From positions 62,001 to 126,000 of the forward strand of contig CADAQX010000008.1 in assembly GCA_902790215.1 (NCBI GenBank): a stretch of DNA of 64,000 bases. The letters run 5' to 3'. Position 1 is the stretch's first letter. Every line of letters starts with the position of its first letter. Both the position numbers and the translations under genes were made by a program. Below the pieces are notes generated by a model, which ran no database searches, was not told the origin of the DNA, and saw nothing but the letters and a program-made list of their open reading frames with translations. Shown here piece after piece: positions 63,334 to 64,000 of the stretch. The DNA comes from an uncultured Bacteroidota bacterium. Its GTDB lineage: Bacteria > Bacteroidota > Bacteroidia > Bacteroidales > P3.

Positions 63334-64000
63334 ATGGATATTTCAATTATTGTACCCCTCTATAACGAAGACGAGTCGCTGCCGCATCTGGCAGAATGGA
63401 TAGACCGTGTGATGAATGAACACCATTTCGACTATGAGGTCATCATGGTGGACGACGGGAGCAAAGACAAATCGTGGCAGGTGATAGAAAAACTTCATGC
63501 CGACAATCCCCGCTACAAGGGTGTCAAGTTCCGCCGCAATTATGGCAAGTCCGCCGCCCTGAACGTGGGTTTCGGGCGTGCGCAGGGCGATGTGGTCATC
63601 ACCATGGATGCCGACCTGCAGGACAGTCCAGACGAGGTTCCCGAGCTCTACCGCATGATAAAGGAAGACCACTACGACCTGGTCAGCGGCTGGAAGAAGA
63701 AACGCTACGATTCCAAGCTGGCCAAGAACATCCCCTCCAAGTTCTTCAACTGGACCACGCGCAAGATGAGCGGCATCAAGCTGCACGACTTCAACTGCGG
63801 CTTGAAGGCCTATCGTCGCGACGTGGTGAAGAGCATCGAGGTGTACGGCGAGATGCACCGCTACATCCCCGTCATCGCCAAATGGGCTGGATTCGGCAAT
63901 ATAGGCGAGAAGGTGGTGCAGCACCGCAAGCGCGAGTTCGGTGTCACCAAGTTCGGCCTTAACCGCTTTGTGAACGGCTACCTCGACCTGATGAGCATCA
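63334..64000 (+). CDS. Glycosyltransferase family 2 protein (DPM1/ArnC-like), truncated
   Basis: The ORF is open to the window edge, with 222 residues visible. MDISIIVPLYNEDESLPHL, VIMVDDGSKDKSW, KFRRNYGKSAALNVGF, MDADLQD (the DxD metal site at about 90-92) and the GLKAYRRDVVK motif fit the group that transfers sugars to a polyprenyl phosphate. The missing C-terminal part would normally hold two transmembrane helices. Confidence 0.9.
   Translation, partial: MDISIIVPLYNEDESLPHLAEWIDRVMNEHHFDYEVIMVDDGSKDKSWQVIEKLHADNPRYKGVKFRRNYGKSAALNVGFGRAQGDVVITMDADLQDSPDEVPELYRMIKEDHYDLVSGWKKKRYDSKLAKNIPSKFFNWTTRKMSGIKLHDFNCGLKAYRRDVVKSIEVYGEMHRYIPVIAKWAGFGNIGEKVVQHRKREFGVTKFGLNRFVNGYLDLMSI

Overview
This window looks like chromosomal DNA of an uncultured member of the Bacteroidales. 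The reasons are Bacteroidetes-type promoters (TTTG or xTTG, about 19 nt, then TAnnTTTG) ahead of many genes, three cell-surface proteins with type IX secretion system (T9SS) sorting domains, a Porin_10-type porin, TamL, a DUF3127 protein, a Bacteroidetes-type Rho with a long disordered insert, and archaeal-type ProRS. Base composition is roughly half G+C, with a few AT-richer patches. I cannot resolve the family. I see no rRNA, tRNA, CRISPR array, insertion sequence or prophage.

Layout. 1-8926 (+ strand): the tail of ligA, a degenerate GH25 lysozyme-like protein, an outer-membrane barrel and a giant T9SS adhesin. 9096-20581 (- strand): panD, a YbhN-like membrane protein, trxB, a porin, pta, a putative rSAM-associated lipoprotein, glyQS, a membrane protein and an M16 peptidase, closely spaced. 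20873-26942 (-): a DUF3127/SSB-like protein, 5-formyl-THF cyclo-ligase, a tail-anchored protein, CorA and two related secreted proteins. 27405-28628 (+): a membrane protein, an XRE regulator and a secreted protein. 28705-36764 (-): an ExbB/ExbD energiser cluster, a polyprenyl synthase, TamL, WaaA and an outer-membrane protein. 36947-39428 (+): proS and an AT-rich lipoprotein. 40095-43944 (-): a second T9SS protein, a lipoprotein and gcvH. 44183-64000 is mostly +: rho, threonine aldolase, a TrmH-family methyltransferase, priA (-), glycosyltransferases, a YafQ-type toxin-antitoxin pair, a leucine-rich-repeat T9SS protein, lepB, cyclophilin, a response regulator, an MBL hydrolase, a DUF4199 protein and a truncated glycosyltransferase.

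Functionally this is mostly housekeeping and envelope biogenesis: LPS core (WaaA), outer-membrane assembly (TamL), energy transduction (ExbB/D), protein export (LepB) and surface adhesins.

The most unusual content is repetitive. About nineteen loci carry short palindromic cassettes whose arms are tandem 7-, 8- or 9-nt words. They occur in both orientations, and the 7-nt class also lies in frame inside rho, a glycosyltransferase and the giant adhesin. A separate element of about 240 bp occurs four times. Two unrelated secreted-protein genes share a promoter-hairpin-leader arrangement.
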